Shown here: positions 1 through 7,823 of the stretch, piece by piece
Numbering within the stretch: position 1 is the stretch's first letter
How the letters are laid out: each line of letters opens with the position of its first letter
DNA from: Clostridia bacterium
GTDB lineage: Bacteria; Bacillota; Clostridia; Oscillospirales; Acutalibacteraceae
Assembly (NCBI GenBank): GCA_900770165.1
Contig: CAAGJJ010000027.1
Span: forward strand, 1-64,000
Direction: 5' to 3'
Length of the DNA stretch: 64,000 bases
Notes under the pieces: generated by a model
The model's input: the letters and a program-made list of their open reading frames with translations, nothing else
Database searches by the model: none
Told to the model about the DNA's origin: nothing
Position numbers and translations under genes: made by a program

Positions 1-113
1 AACAAATAATCTAAACTTACGCGGTTGGCAATCGCACTTACACGTTTTACGTGTAGCGATGATTATAGGGCTTTGCCCTCTTATGAAATACCACGCGTTT
101 GACGCGTGGATGT
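1..113. repeat. Cluster of short three-base-loop hairpins in an intergenic end
   Basis: Four compact inverted repeats are packed here: 21-35 (GCGGTT/AATCGC with one G-T pair, loop GGC), 39-55 (TACACGT/ACGTGTA, loop TTT), 67-79 (AGGGC/GCCCT, loop TTT) and 91-109 (CCACGCGT/ACGCGTGG, loop TTG). ATCGC at 31-35 can also pair with GCGAT at 56-60, extending the second hairpin and excluding the first. The segment is far more GC-rich than its surroundings. It lies just past the stop of the leftward oxidoreductase gene and no T-run follows, so it is not a typical terminator. No coding region is visible. Confidence 0.6.
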
Positions 114-1415
114 TTATTTGTTTATGTTTATATTTTTTGTGGTGGGATTATTAATTATATTTCCATTAGTATCAAAACGTGAACCATGGCAGGAACAATC
201 CCATGAACGTTCCTGTTTGTTATATTTAAGAGCACATCCAAGATGAGAGCATCTTTTAGTTGTTGGTGTTAAAAAGCTTTTAGCTATTTCACCTAGGTTA
301 ACAAAAAATTGTTTGTTAAATGAAAATCTTTGTGGTGTGAATACATTTTCAAAATCATTTTGTTTTCCACATATCATATCAGTTAAAATCATGCTACTTA
401 CCATAGAGGATGTCATGCCCCATTTGTTAAATCCAGTTGCAACAAACAGGTTATTTGTAGATCGAGAATACTTTCCTATATACGGTATGCCATCTAGAGT
501 AATACAATCTTGTGTTGCCCATTGGTATTTTTTCAAGGATTTTGGATATAGTTGTTTGCTTGTTTCATATAATGATTTAAATTCACAATTTCCTTTTCCA
601 GTTCTGTGAGATTTACCGCTCAAAAGAATGAAATCTTTGTATGGCCTAAAGGAAAGACCACCTTCTTTTTCATCAATATACATATTATGCATAATTTGAG
701 CATTTTTTAATGCTATTACATATGAGCGTTGCTGAAACATTTTTATTGGATAAAAACCATGCTTATCTAAAAATGGAAAATGAGTAGTAACTATGATGTT
801 TTCTGCCCTTATATTTCCACCGTCTGTTATTAAATTGCCATTATCAATGGAATATACCATCGTATGATTATAAATAGTTAATCTTTTTTTTATTTCTTGT
901 AAAAATTTTATTGGATTAAAATATGCTTGATTTTTAAACTCGATTGCTCCCTTGACCTTAAAAGGCAGTTCAACTTTATTTATGAATTTTGCTTTTACGC
1001 CAAGATTAGTTACAGCCGAAACTTCCTGCTCAATTTTCTTTTCGTCATTTAGTGAATATACAAATGAGGAAGCTTCAGTAAAGTCGCAATCAATATTTTT
1101 ACACATCTTTTTAAAACTTTTAATTGCGTTTTCATTTGCTATTAGGTATTTTTTGGCATTTTCATGCCCGATATTTTTTATTAATTTATTATATATTAAA
1201 TTATGTTGAGATGTAATTTTGGCCGTTGTATATTGTGTAACACCACTGTATTCTGACTTAGCCTCTAAAATTACACAATCTATGCCCTGTTCTTTAAGCG
1301 CCTTTGCAGTCAAAATACCTGCAATTCCAGCACCAATAATTGCAACATTAGTTTTTATATCTGTTTTTAATTTATTTTTAATAGGTAAGCGAGATTCCCA
1401 TATACTTTTATTCAT
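114..1415 (-). CDS. FAD-dependent oxidoreductase with C-terminal Rieske domain
   Basis: A 433-residue flavoprotein of the DadA/glycine-oxidase-like (DAO) group. The N-terminal Rossmann motif GAGIAG is at residues 28-33, followed by a long FAD domain. The last 45 residues form a complete Rieske [2Fe-2S] site: Cys389/His391 and Cys407/His410 as ligands, with Cys394 and Cys409 placed for the usual disulfide. Firmicute proteins of this layout are of unknown substrate and are often called Rieske-type FAD oxidoreductases. The ATG at 1415 follows an AAAGGGCGAT ribosome site; upstream in-frame sequence is probably leader. It is a single leftward gene with a hairpin cluster after its stop. The class is clear; the physiological role is not. 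Confidence 0.85.
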   Translation of the reverse strand: MNKSIWESRLPIKNKLKTDIKTNVAIIGAGIAGILTAKALKEQGIDCVILEAKSEYSGVTQYTTAKITSQHNLIYNKLIKNIGHENAKKYLIANENAIKSFKKMCKNIDCDFTEASSFVYSLNDEKKIEQEVSAVTNLGVKAKFINKVELPFKVKGAIEFKNQAYFNPIKFLQEIKKRLTIYNHTMVYSIDNGNLITDGGNIRAENIIVTTHFPFLDKHGFYPIKMFQQRSYVIALKNAQIMHNMYIDEKEGGLSFRPYKDFILLSGKSHRTGKGNCEFKSLYETSKQLYPKSLKKYQWATQDCITLDGIPYIGKYSRSTNNLFVATGFNKWGMTSSMVSSMILTDMICGKQNDFENVFTPQRFSFNKQFFVNLGEIAKSFLTPTTKRCSHLGCALKYNKQERSWDCSCHGSRFDTNGNIINNPTTKNININK

Positions 1416-1562
1416 TATACATCGCCCTTTTATAATGGTTTCAGTTTTATAATTACCAGTAAGGCTAAAAATAATTATATTTTTATTAGTAATGAATATG
1501 TAAGTTTTGGAAATGTTCATTTTAAATTTATTGTATTGATAAAAAATTTTGTTATTATGAAA

Positions 1563-2048
1563 TTAGGATAGAATTTGGGACCATTCTGATAAAAGCCTTT
1601 CAAAATTGAATGAAGCATTAGCGGGACTTGTAGATGGAAGTTTAATTATAGAACGTTTTAAGTTATTATAGCAGTATTTCATATAAAGTTCATAGGCTTT
1701 ATTACCATTTGCATAAATTTTTTTTATATTACATGAGTCTAAAATTATAGATAAGTCCCATGGTTCTACATTTTTTATACTTGTATCGCTTGAGCCGGTA
1801 ATATCACAACTTTTTATTACATCAAAAAGTGCTATTTTATTGTTAAGCAACATGTTCTTTTTTTCATCGATTGTGGAAGGAACTGGAGAAGTATTAGTAA
1901 TATATGCTATAATTTTCCAAAATCGGTTTTGTGGATGACTATAGAAAAATTTATTTTCTCTTGATTTTACAGAAGGAAATGTGCCTAATATTAAAATATT
2001 CGATTTTTCATTATATATAGGGTTTATAGTGTGTTGTACATGCTCCAT
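1563..2048 (-). CDS. DNA-deoxyinosine (hypoxanthine-DNA) glycosylase
   Basis: A 161-residue member of the uracil-DNA glycosylase superfamily, of the small hypoxanthine-DNA glycosylase type. The motif GTFPSVKSRE (residues 22-31) and HPQNRFW (residues 38-44) are the family signatures; a later STSPAN segment fits the nucleotide-binding loop. The expected role is removal of hypoxanthine formed by adenine deamination, starting base-excision repair in the cytoplasm. The ATG has an AAGGAG site upstream. It is divergent from the MerR-type regulator; the intergenic region is shared but there is no sign that the two functions are linked. Full length for the family. Confidence 0.88.
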   Translation of the reverse strand: MEHVQHTINPIYNEKSNILILGTFPSVKSRENKFFYSHPQNRFWKIIAYITNTSPVPSTIDEKKNMLLNNKIALFDVIKSCDITGSSDTSIKNVEPWDLSIILDSCNIKKIYANGNKAYELYMKYCYNNLKRSIIKLPSTSPANASFNFERLLSEWSQILS

Positions 2049-2121
2049 TAATAAAACTCCTTGAAATGTATTAATATTATACTAACATAATATCATACTT
2101 TTTTCTATTTTAAATTTATTC

Positions 2122-2152
2122 TTGACTCTTACGTAACGTAATAGTGTAATAT
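2122..2152 (+). promoter_or_regulatory. Promoter and dyad operator of the MerR-type regulator gene
   Basis: A TTGACT -35 (2122-2127) is followed by an imperfect palindrome at 2125-2145, arms ACTCTTACGT and ACGTAATAGT around a central A, with 9 of 10 positions paired. A -10 can be read as TGTAAT (17-bp spacer, 2145-2150) or TAATAT (19-bp spacer, 2147-2152). MerR-family operators classically lie in an over-long 19-20 bp spacer, so the second reading fits autoregulation. The promoter sits about 85 bp before the regulator start. Confidence 0.6.
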
Positions 2153-2237
2153 TTTATTTAGAAGTACTTTAATTTTAATAATTAATGTCATATGGCCTTA
2201 TATTTTTAATTATTATTGTAAAAAAAGAGGGATTTTA

Positions 2238-3083
2238 ATGAAGACGGTAAAAGAGGTATCAAATTTAACTGGAGTTAGCGTACGTACACTTCATTATTAT
2301 GATGAAATAGGTCTATTGAAGCCTAGTGAAGTAAATGAGTCTGGATATAGAATGTATGATGATTCCTCAATTGATATTTTACGCAATATATTATTATTTA
2401 AAGAAATTGGATTTTCTTTAAATGATATTAAAAAAATTATTCATGATCCTAATTTTGATAGAAAAAGTTTATTGAAAAGACATAAAAAACTGTTAATAAT
2501 GAAACGAAATCAAATTAATGACCTAATATGGCTCTTAGATAAGATGATAGAGGGAGAAAAGTATATGAGCTTGAATGATTTTAGAAATAATGAAATAGAA
2601 GACACTATGCTTGAAAGTTTTAAAAAATGTATGGACAAATATAGAGAATATTTAATTGAATATTATGGAGATGAGCAATTAGGAGAAGAAAGATATAGAA
2701 AGCTTATTGATGAAAATAAAGATGTGATTTTAAAAAATGTTATAAAATATTATGGAAGCGTTAGGGCATATAATGAAGCTTTAGCTAATGGGGTGGGCTC
2801 AGATGATGTTAGCAAAGATTATAAAAAAAATGTATCAAAAATAGTTAACAAAATAGCAAGTAATAGACATATGGCAGTAAATTCTGAATATATACAAAAA
2901 CTTATTGATGAATGGCAAAAAGAAATAAAAAGAGTATTTCTTGTGAATACGAAATCAATAATATCTGATGTAGGAAATGCATATTTAAATGACGAGGATT
3001 TAATAACTCAAACTGACAAAAAATATGGGAAAAATACAGCTGAATTTATAGGCAGATCAATTAAAGTTTACTGCGAAGACTAA
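2238..3083 (+). CDS. MerR family regulator with TipAS-like effector domain
   Basis: A 281-residue regulator. Residues 1-70 are a MerR winged helix-turn-helix, including the RTLHYYDEIGLLKPS recognition region, followed by a coiled dimerisation helix to about residue 110. The remaining part resembles the helical TipAS antibiotic-recognition domain (WxxEI and the terminal YC segment). Such proteins usually sense hydrophobic or peptide drugs and activate an efflux or sequestration gene plus their own promoter. A GAGGG ribosome site precedes the ATG. No efflux gene is adjacent; the upstream dyad suggests self-control, and the target may be elsewhere. The strong terminator makes it monocistronic. 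Confidence 0.85.
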   Translation: MKTVKEVSNLTGVSVRTLHYYDEIGLLKPSEVNESGYRMYDDSSIDILRNILLFKEIGFSLNDIKKIIHDPNFDRKSLLKRHKKLLIMKRNQINDLIWLLDKMIEGEKYMSLNDFRNNEIEDTMLESFKKCMDKYREYLIEYYGDEQLGEERYRKLIDENKDVILKNVIKYYGSVRAYNEALANGVGSDDVSKDYKKNVSKIVNKIASNRHMAVNSEYIQKLIDEWQKEIKRVFLVNTKSIISDVGNAYLNDEDLITQTDKKYGKNTAEFIGRSIKVYCED

Positions 3084-3086
3084 TAT

Positions 3087-3128
3087 AAATAGGGCGTGTC
3101 AATATTTTGATACGCCCTATTTATTTCT
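3087..3128 (+). terminator. Intrinsic terminator of the MerR-type gene
   Basis: Stem ATAGGGCGTGTC / GATACGCCCTAT around an 8-base loop, followed by TTATTTCTTT. It begins immediately after the stop codon. Confidence 0.85.
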
Positions 3129-3254
3129 TTATATTAAAATAGTTGAACCACAAAGATTGCCCAAACTAAGTTTATCTAATTATATATTTAGTTACGTAAT
3201 ATATCTTAAATACATAATATGTAAACATATATTAAAAGGAGTGATGGATTAACT

Positions 3255-3923
3255 ATGAATAAAAATAATAATGTAAGAAGTAATTTAAGAAATACTTCGC
3301 AAGCTAATAGAGCAGGAATGCAAAAAAATATGAGAAATAATATTAATAAAAATGTTGGCCAAAATAATAAAAATAATGTTTCCCAGGGCAAAAATAGTAA
3401 AGAAAAAGATGAAGCTGATGTTGTACTAAAAAAAATTTGGTCAGATAATGTGATGTGGACTAGATTTTTTATAATAAGTGCAATATCTGGAATTGGAGAT
3501 TTACAGATTATTACTAAAAAATTAATTAAAACCCCTACAGAGTTTTCAAATGTACTTAAAAACTATTTTGATGAAGAAAGTTCAAAGAAATTTGAAGCCC
3601 TTATGATGGACCATTTGTTAATTGGTATTAAACTTATCAATACAGCAAAATCAGGAAATATAAGTGCAATAAAAGGTATGAGGACGCAATGGTATAAAAA
3701 TGCTGATGAAATTTCTGAACTTATGTCATCTATGAACTCAAACTGGAATTATAATGAATGGCAAAAAATGTTACGTGAAAATTTAAAATTAACAGAGGAT
3801 CAAGTTATAAAAAGATTTAGTCGTCAATATAACGATGACATATCATCGTTTGAGAAAATGAGTTCTTTATCAATAAAGATGGCAGAAATTATGGCAACAG
3901 GAATAATTAAACAAACAAAATAA
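3255..3923 (+). CDS. Helical protein with Asn-rich head (often mislabelled acetylglutamate kinase)
   Basis: A 222-residue protein. The first ~50 residues are low-complexity, about one third asparagine with many Lys/Arg. From residue ~56 it carries a conserved helical region with W-x(5)-MWTRFFIIS, GDL, an HLLI segment, WYKNADEI and WxxMLREHL-like motifs. This region matches, from memory, a clostridial family that databases label 'acetylglutamate kinase'; there is no amino-acid-kinase fold motif here, so that name should not be used. No signal peptide. Start ATG is preceded by AAAGGAG at a 13-base distance. Monocistronic between two hairpin terminators. The function is unknown. Confidence 0.7.
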   Translation: MNKNNNVRSNLRNTSQANRAGMQKNMRNNINKNVGQNNKNNVSQGKNSKEKDEADVVLKKIWSDNVMWTRFFIISAISGIGDLQIITKKLIKTPTEFSNVLKNYFDEESSKKFEALMMDHLLIGIKLINTAKSGNISAIKGMRTQWYKNADEISELMSSMNSNWNYNEWQKMLRENLKLTEDQVIKRFSRQYNDDISSFEKMSSLSIKMAEIMATGIIKQTK

Positions 3924-3935
3924 TATAAATTACTG

Positions 3936-3978
3936 TAGCCTCATACTTTAAAAGTTGGCATGTATGAGGCTATTATTA
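3936..3978 (+). terminator. Intrinsic terminator after the Asn-rich protein gene
   Basis: An 11-bp perfect stem TAGCCTCATAC / GTATGAGGCTA with a 15-base loop, followed by a weak TTATTATA tract. Confidence 0.7.
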
Positions 3979-4112
3979 TAAATACATAAATTTCAAACAA
4001 TATAACTTGATGAATAAGATTTATTATTGTATATATATAGAAATAATAGTCTATTTTAGTAATAAATTGGAGAGAATTGTCATAATAAAGGTAATATTCT
4101 ACTAATAAATAC

Positions 4113-4141
4113 TTGAATTATATGGAATTTTTTTATATAAT
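4113..4141 (+). promoter_or_regulatory. Promoter of the maltose PTS operon
   Basis: TTGAAT (4113-4118), a 17-bp spacer, then TATAAT (4136-4141), about 65 bp before the PTS start codon. The rest of the 3979-4207 intergenic stretch is plain AT-rich sequence in which I see no clear cre site or AraC direct repeats. Confidence 0.65.
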
Positions 4142-4207
4142 TAATTGAGCCAATATAATAAAACATTTCAAATTAATTAGTTAAGGATAAGGAAAGGTTA
4201 GATTTAA

Positions 4208-5866
4208 ATGAAAAAAATTGTATCTTTTGATTTCCTACAAAAACTAGGAAAGGCAATGCTTGTAGTGGTAGCAGTTATGCCTGCTGCTGGTCTTATGATT
4301 AGCCTTGGTAAGCTTATTGAAATGATTGCAGCAGATATAATATTTGTAAAAACAGTTGGCAGTATAATGGGCAGTATTGGTTGGGGAGTAATTACTAATT
4401 TGCATATATTATTTGCTGTTGCTATTGGAGGTTCTTGGGCAAGAGAACGTGCAGGAGGAGCATTTGCAGGACTTATTTCATTTATTATAATAAATGTAGT
4501 AACGGGTGCAATTTTTGGAGTTACTCCAGATATGCTAAACATAGAAGGGGCAACAACACATACATTATTTGGAGCTCAAATACCGGTAGATGGCTATTTT
4601 GTTTCTGTGTTAGGTACGCCAGCATTGAATATGGGTGTATTTGTTGGTATAATATCAGGGTTTGTTGGGGCAGTTGTTTATAATAAATATTATAATTTTA
4701 GAAAACTTCCTGAGGTTTTATCATTTTTTAATGGTAAACGGTTTGTACCAATGGCAGTTATATTTTACTCTACATTGGTTGCTATAATTTTATCAATTTT
4801 TTGGCCATTTATTCAAAAAGGAATAAATGATTTTGGAATTTGGATTGCAAATTCATCTTCAACATCACCAGTTTTAGCTCCATTTGTTTATGGTACTTTA
4901 GAGCGTATACTTTTACCTTTTGGTTTACACCATATGTTGACTATACCAATGAATTATACAGCTTTCGGAGGAACCTATACTATTCAAACTGGGGCAAGTG
5001 CAGGAATGCAGGTATTCGGGCAAGATCCATTGTGGCTCGCTTGGATAACTGATTTAGTAAATCTTAAATCTTCTGGGGATATTACTGCTTATAATGAGCT
5101 TCTCAATAGTGTAACTCCTGCTAGATTTAAAGCTGGACAAATGATTGGAGCATCTGGATTGTTATTAGGTTTTGCATTTGCTATGTATAAAAGAACAGAT
5201 GCTGAGATAAGACATAAATATAAATCTGTATTTTTATCTGCAGGGTTAGCGGTATTTTTAACAGGAGTAACTGAACCTATTGAATTTATGTTTGTATTTA
5301 TTGCACCATTATTATATGTGGTGTATGCGGTTTTACAAGGTATAGCCTTTGGCTTATCTGGAATAATAGATTTAAGAGTTCATTCTTTTGGTAATATTGA
5401 GTTTTTAACTAGACTGCCGATGACACTACAGGCAGGGTTAGGGAGAGATGTAATTAATTTTGTAATTTGTTGTATAATATTCTTTGTTATTGGATATTTT
5501 GTGAGTTATTTTATGATAGGCAAGTTTAATTTTGCAACTCCTGGAAGGAATGGAAATTATCTAGATGATGGAAATGAGGTACAAACAGATAAAGATTCAA
5601 CTGTTGATAAAAAAGAAAATAAAAAGATACAAAATAACCAAGCAGAAGAGATAATAGGTCTTTTAGGAGGAAGAGAAAATATTTTAGAAGTCGATGCTTG
5701 TATGACAAGACTAAGAGTTACAGTAAAAGATGTTAATAAAGTTGCAGATGCTCAAGAATGGAAAAGTAATGGTGCACTTGGGCTTATAAAGAAAAATGAA
5801 GGAATACAGGCTATTTATGGAACAAAGGCAGATGTATTAAAATCCGATATTAACGATATTTTATAA
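4208..5866 (+). CDS. PTS alpha-glucoside (maltose-type) EIICB permease
   Basis: A 552-residue sugar transporter that phosphorylates its substrate during uptake. Residues 1-440 are the membrane EIIC domain with about ten hydrophobic segments and family motifs such as LHHMLTIPMN and the conserved TEPIEFMF loop. An acidic/Lys linker (455-480) leads to an EIIB domain with the phospho-acceptor Cys498 in DACMTRLRV. The order CB without EIIA is typical of MalT/MalP/GlvC alpha-glucoside permeases, which borrow a glucose-type EIIA. Following genes (MapP-like phosphatase, maltodextrin phosphorylase) support maltose or a related alpha-glucoside as substrate. The ribosome site is AAGGAAAGG. Substrate assignment is inference from family and context. 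Confidence 0.88.
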   Translation: MKKIVSFDFLQKLGKAMLVVVAVMPAAGLMISLGKLIEMIAADIIFVKTVGSIMGSIGWGVITNLHILFAVAIGGSWARERAGGAFAGLISFIIINVVTGAIFGVTPDMLNIEGATTHTLFGAQIPVDGYFVSVLGTPALNMGVFVGIISGFVGAVVYNKYYNFRKLPEVLSFFNGKRFVPMAVIFYSTLVAIILSIFWPFIQKGINDFGIWIANSSSTSPVLAPFVYGTLERILLPFGLHHMLTIPMNYTAFGGTYTIQTGASAGMQVFGQDPLWLAWITDLVNLKSSGDITAYNELLNSVTPARFKAGQMIGASGLLLGFAFAMYKRTDAEIRHKYKSVFLSAGLAVFLTGVTEPIEFMFVFIAPLLYVVYAVLQGIAFGLSGIIDLRVHSFGNIEFLTRLPMTLQAGLGRDVINFVICCIIFFVIGYFVSYFMIGKFNFATPGRNGNYLDDGNEVQTDKDSTVDKKENKKIQNNQAEEIIGLLGGRENILEVDACMTRLRVTVKDVNKVADAQEWKSNGALGLIKKNEGIQAIYGTKADVLKSDINDIL

Positions 5867-5872
5867 TTATAA

Positions 5873-5904
5873 AATAGGATACCGATTATGTTCGGTATCC
5901 TATT
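5873..5904 (+). other. Intercistronic hairpin between PTS and phosphatase genes
   Basis: A 13-bp perfect stem (AATAGGATACCGA / TCGGTATCCTATT) with a 6-base loop lies between the PTS stop and the phosphatase start. There is no T-run, so it is more likely a partial block or mRNA-stability element than a full terminator. It contains an in-frame ATG at 5888, which argues against that upstream start. Confidence 0.7.
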
Positions 5905-5923
5905 AAATTTATGGGGGTATATT

Positions 5924-6757
5924 ATGAAATTGCTAACACTTAATACTCATAGTTGGCTTGAGGATAAAAGTGATTTAAAACTTCAAATATTGGTAGACGC
6001 AATTTATAAAGAAAAGTTTGATATAGTTGCGTTACAAGAGGTGAATCAACTTGTAAAGTCAAAACCTGTAAATAATATATATGGATATGTACAATGTGAT
6101 GATAATGTTATTATAAAAAAAGATAATTTTGCACTAGCTTTAGTACAAAAGTTGAAAGAAAAAGGACTTAATTATTTTTGGAGTTATATACCAAGCCATA
6201 TTGGATATGGTATTTATGATGAAGGTCTTGCAATATTGAGTTTAAGAAAAATAGATAAAGCGACTCAGTTTTATATTTCAAAAATAAGAGACTATGAAAA
6301 TTTTAAAACAAGACGAATTGTTGGAGTGAAGATAGTAGATAATGAAAAGGCAAAATGTTTTTTTTCTGTTCATATGGGATGGTGGGGTGACAAAGAGGAC
6401 CCATTTCAAAAACAATGGGATGTAATTGAAGAACATATGAAAAATTATTTAAGTGAAGAAGTGTATTTAATGGGTGACTTTAATAGTCCCTCAGATTTGA
6501 GCGATGAGGGATATTCATATATATTAAATAAGGGAACATTTAAAGATACTTACAATATTGCGAAATTTAAAGATTCTGGAGAGACTGTAAAAAAAGAAAT
6601 AGATGGCTGGAGAAATAGTGGTAAAAAATCTATGCGTATTGATTATATTTTGAAAAATAATATTAATCCAGTCGAATATTCTAAGACAATTTTTGATGGG
6701 AAAAATTACCCAGTGGTATCAGATCATTTTGGGGTTACTATTTTATGTGATGATTAA
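5924..6757 (+). CDS. mapP: Endonuclease/exonuclease/phosphatase-fold protein, probable maltose 6'-phosphate phosphatase
   Basis: A 277-residue EEP-superfamily metal enzyme. It starts MKLLTLNTHSW (the Asn7 metal-site region), then has LQEVNQ (catalytic Glu), GDFNSPS (Asp-x-Asn) and the terminal SDHFGV (Asp-His). In Enterococcus MapP, an enzyme of this class beside a maltose PTS, removes phosphate from maltose 6'-phosphate so that phosphorolysis can follow. The same arrangement here makes MapP the best reading rather than a nuclease. The start at 5924 has a GGGGGT ribosome site; an in-frame ATG 36 bases upstream lies inside a hairpin and has none. Operon: PTS before, AraC regulator 33 bases after. 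Confidence 0.72.
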   Translation: MKLLTLNTHSWLEDKSDLKLQILVDAIYKEKFDIVALQEVNQLVKSKPVNNIYGYVQCDDNVIIKKDNFALALVQKLKEKGLNYFWSYIPSHIGYGIYDEGLAILSLRKIDKATQFYISKIRDYENFKTRRIVGVKIVDNEKAKCFFSVHMGWWGDKEDPFQKQWDVIEEHMKNYLSEEVYLMGDFNSPSDLSDEGYSYILNKGTFKDTYNIAKFKDSGETVKKEIDGWRNSGKKSMRIDYILKNNINPVEYSKTIFDGKNYPVVSDHFGVTILCDD

Positions 6758-6790
6758 CTAGTACCATTATTAATTTTATAGAGGATTGAA

Positions 6791-7660
6791 ATGCATATAG
6801 ATAAAAATTTGAAGGAACTTGAAAAACATGGAACAAATGAATTACCATTAGCTTTTTATGATGACAACTGTCAAATCTTTAAAGCAATATATGCACATTG
6901 GCATGAGGAAATGGAGATAATTTATATAACTCGTGGAAAAGGATTTGTAAGGTTGAATGATGAGCTAGTGCAAATTGAAACTGGTGACATAATTTTAATT
7001 GGTAAAGAAACTATTCATTACATACAAAGCGATAAAGACGATATTTTATATTTTAAAAGTTTGGTTTTTAATTTAAATATAATTTATAGTTATTTGGGAG
7101 ATGCTTGCCAAGTTGAATTGGTAGACCCACTTGTAAACAACAAATTTGAAATTAAAAGTGTCTTAAAAAAAGAGAATAAACATTATAGTCAATTTTTAAG
7201 AATATATTTAAATATTATTGAAGTGTACTGCAAAAAAGAAAAGTACTTTTATATTAAAATTAAAGGCTTATTTTTTGAACTATTTTATGAGATGTTTAAA
7301 GCGGATGTAATTAGAAATGTAGATATTTCAAAAACTCGAAAAACATCAAAGATGAAAGTTATTTTAGATTATATAGATAATCATTACTATGAAAATATGA
7401 CTATTAATAATTTAGCACAAATGATGCACTACAATGAGTATTATTTTATGAAAATATTTAAACAATATACCGGAAAAACGTTTATTTCTTATATAAATGA
7501 GATACGTATAGAAAAATCTAAGTATTTAATTTTAAATACAGATCTTTCTATTACAGAGATAGCAACAAAGGTGGGATTTAATAATACTAGCTATTATATT
7601 AAGAAGTTTCAGCATTTACAAGGAATTACACCTCATAAATTCAGAAAAATAAGTATGTAA
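6791..7660 (+). CDS. AraC family transcriptional regulator with cupin sensor
   Basis: A 289-residue regulator. The N-terminal half is an AraC-type cupin (HWHEEMEIIYI, then a glycine-turn RGKGFV and GDIILI), expected to bind a sugar. The last ~100 residues contain the two AraC helix-turn-helix motifs, ending in the signature ITEIATKVGFNNTSYYIKKFQ and GITPHKFR. A GAGGATTG ribosome site precedes the ATG. It sits inside the maltose cassette, between the phosphatase and the phosphorylase, so it probably activates this operon in response to maltose or a maltodextrin. That role is inferred from position only. Confidence 0.85.
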   Translation: MHIDKNLKELEKHGTNELPLAFYDDNCQIFKAIYAHWHEEMEIIYITRGKGFVRLNDELVQIETGDIILIGKETIHYIQSDKDDILYFKSLVFNLNIIYSYLGDACQVELVDPLVNNKFEIKSVLKKENKHYSQFLRIYLNIIEVYCKKEKYFYIKIKGLFFELFYEMFKADVIRNVDISKTRKTSKMKVILDYIDNHYYENMTINNLAQMMHYNEYYFMKIFKQYTGKTFISYINEIRIEKSKYLILNTDLSITEIATKVGFNNTSYYIKKFQHLQGITPHKFRKISM

Positions 7661-7741
7661 CATATATTAGGTAAAGCAATTTCTTAAAGTGACTTGCCTA
7701 TTGTTAAGATAACAGTATTGTGATATTTAATGGCAATATAT

Positions 7742-7750
7742 TGATATAAT
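7742..7750 (+). promoter_or_regulatory. Extended -10 promoter candidate for the phosphorylase gene
   Basis: TGATATAAT, an extended -10 (TG-N-TATAAT), lies about 75 bp before the phosphorylase start. No good -35 is visible at 16-18 bp. A weak hairpin with G-T pairing (about 7671-7702) just upstream may partly terminate transcription from the regulator gene, so the phosphorylase could be both co-transcribed and separately driven. Confidence 0.4.
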
Positions 7751-7823
7751 ATATGTGTGGCATATGGTATTATTATATGGTAATATTAAGCTATATAATG
7801 TTAATTTAAGCGAGGGAAATCTT

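Noticed and set aside
3255..3923. Acetylglutamate kinase
   Set aside because: No amino-acid-kinase motifs or suitable length; the name is a known database artefact for this family, as far as I recall.
5924..6757. Exonuclease III-like nuclease
   Set aside because: The fold is shared, but a position in a maltose PTS operon makes the MapP phosphatase reading better; not excluded completely.
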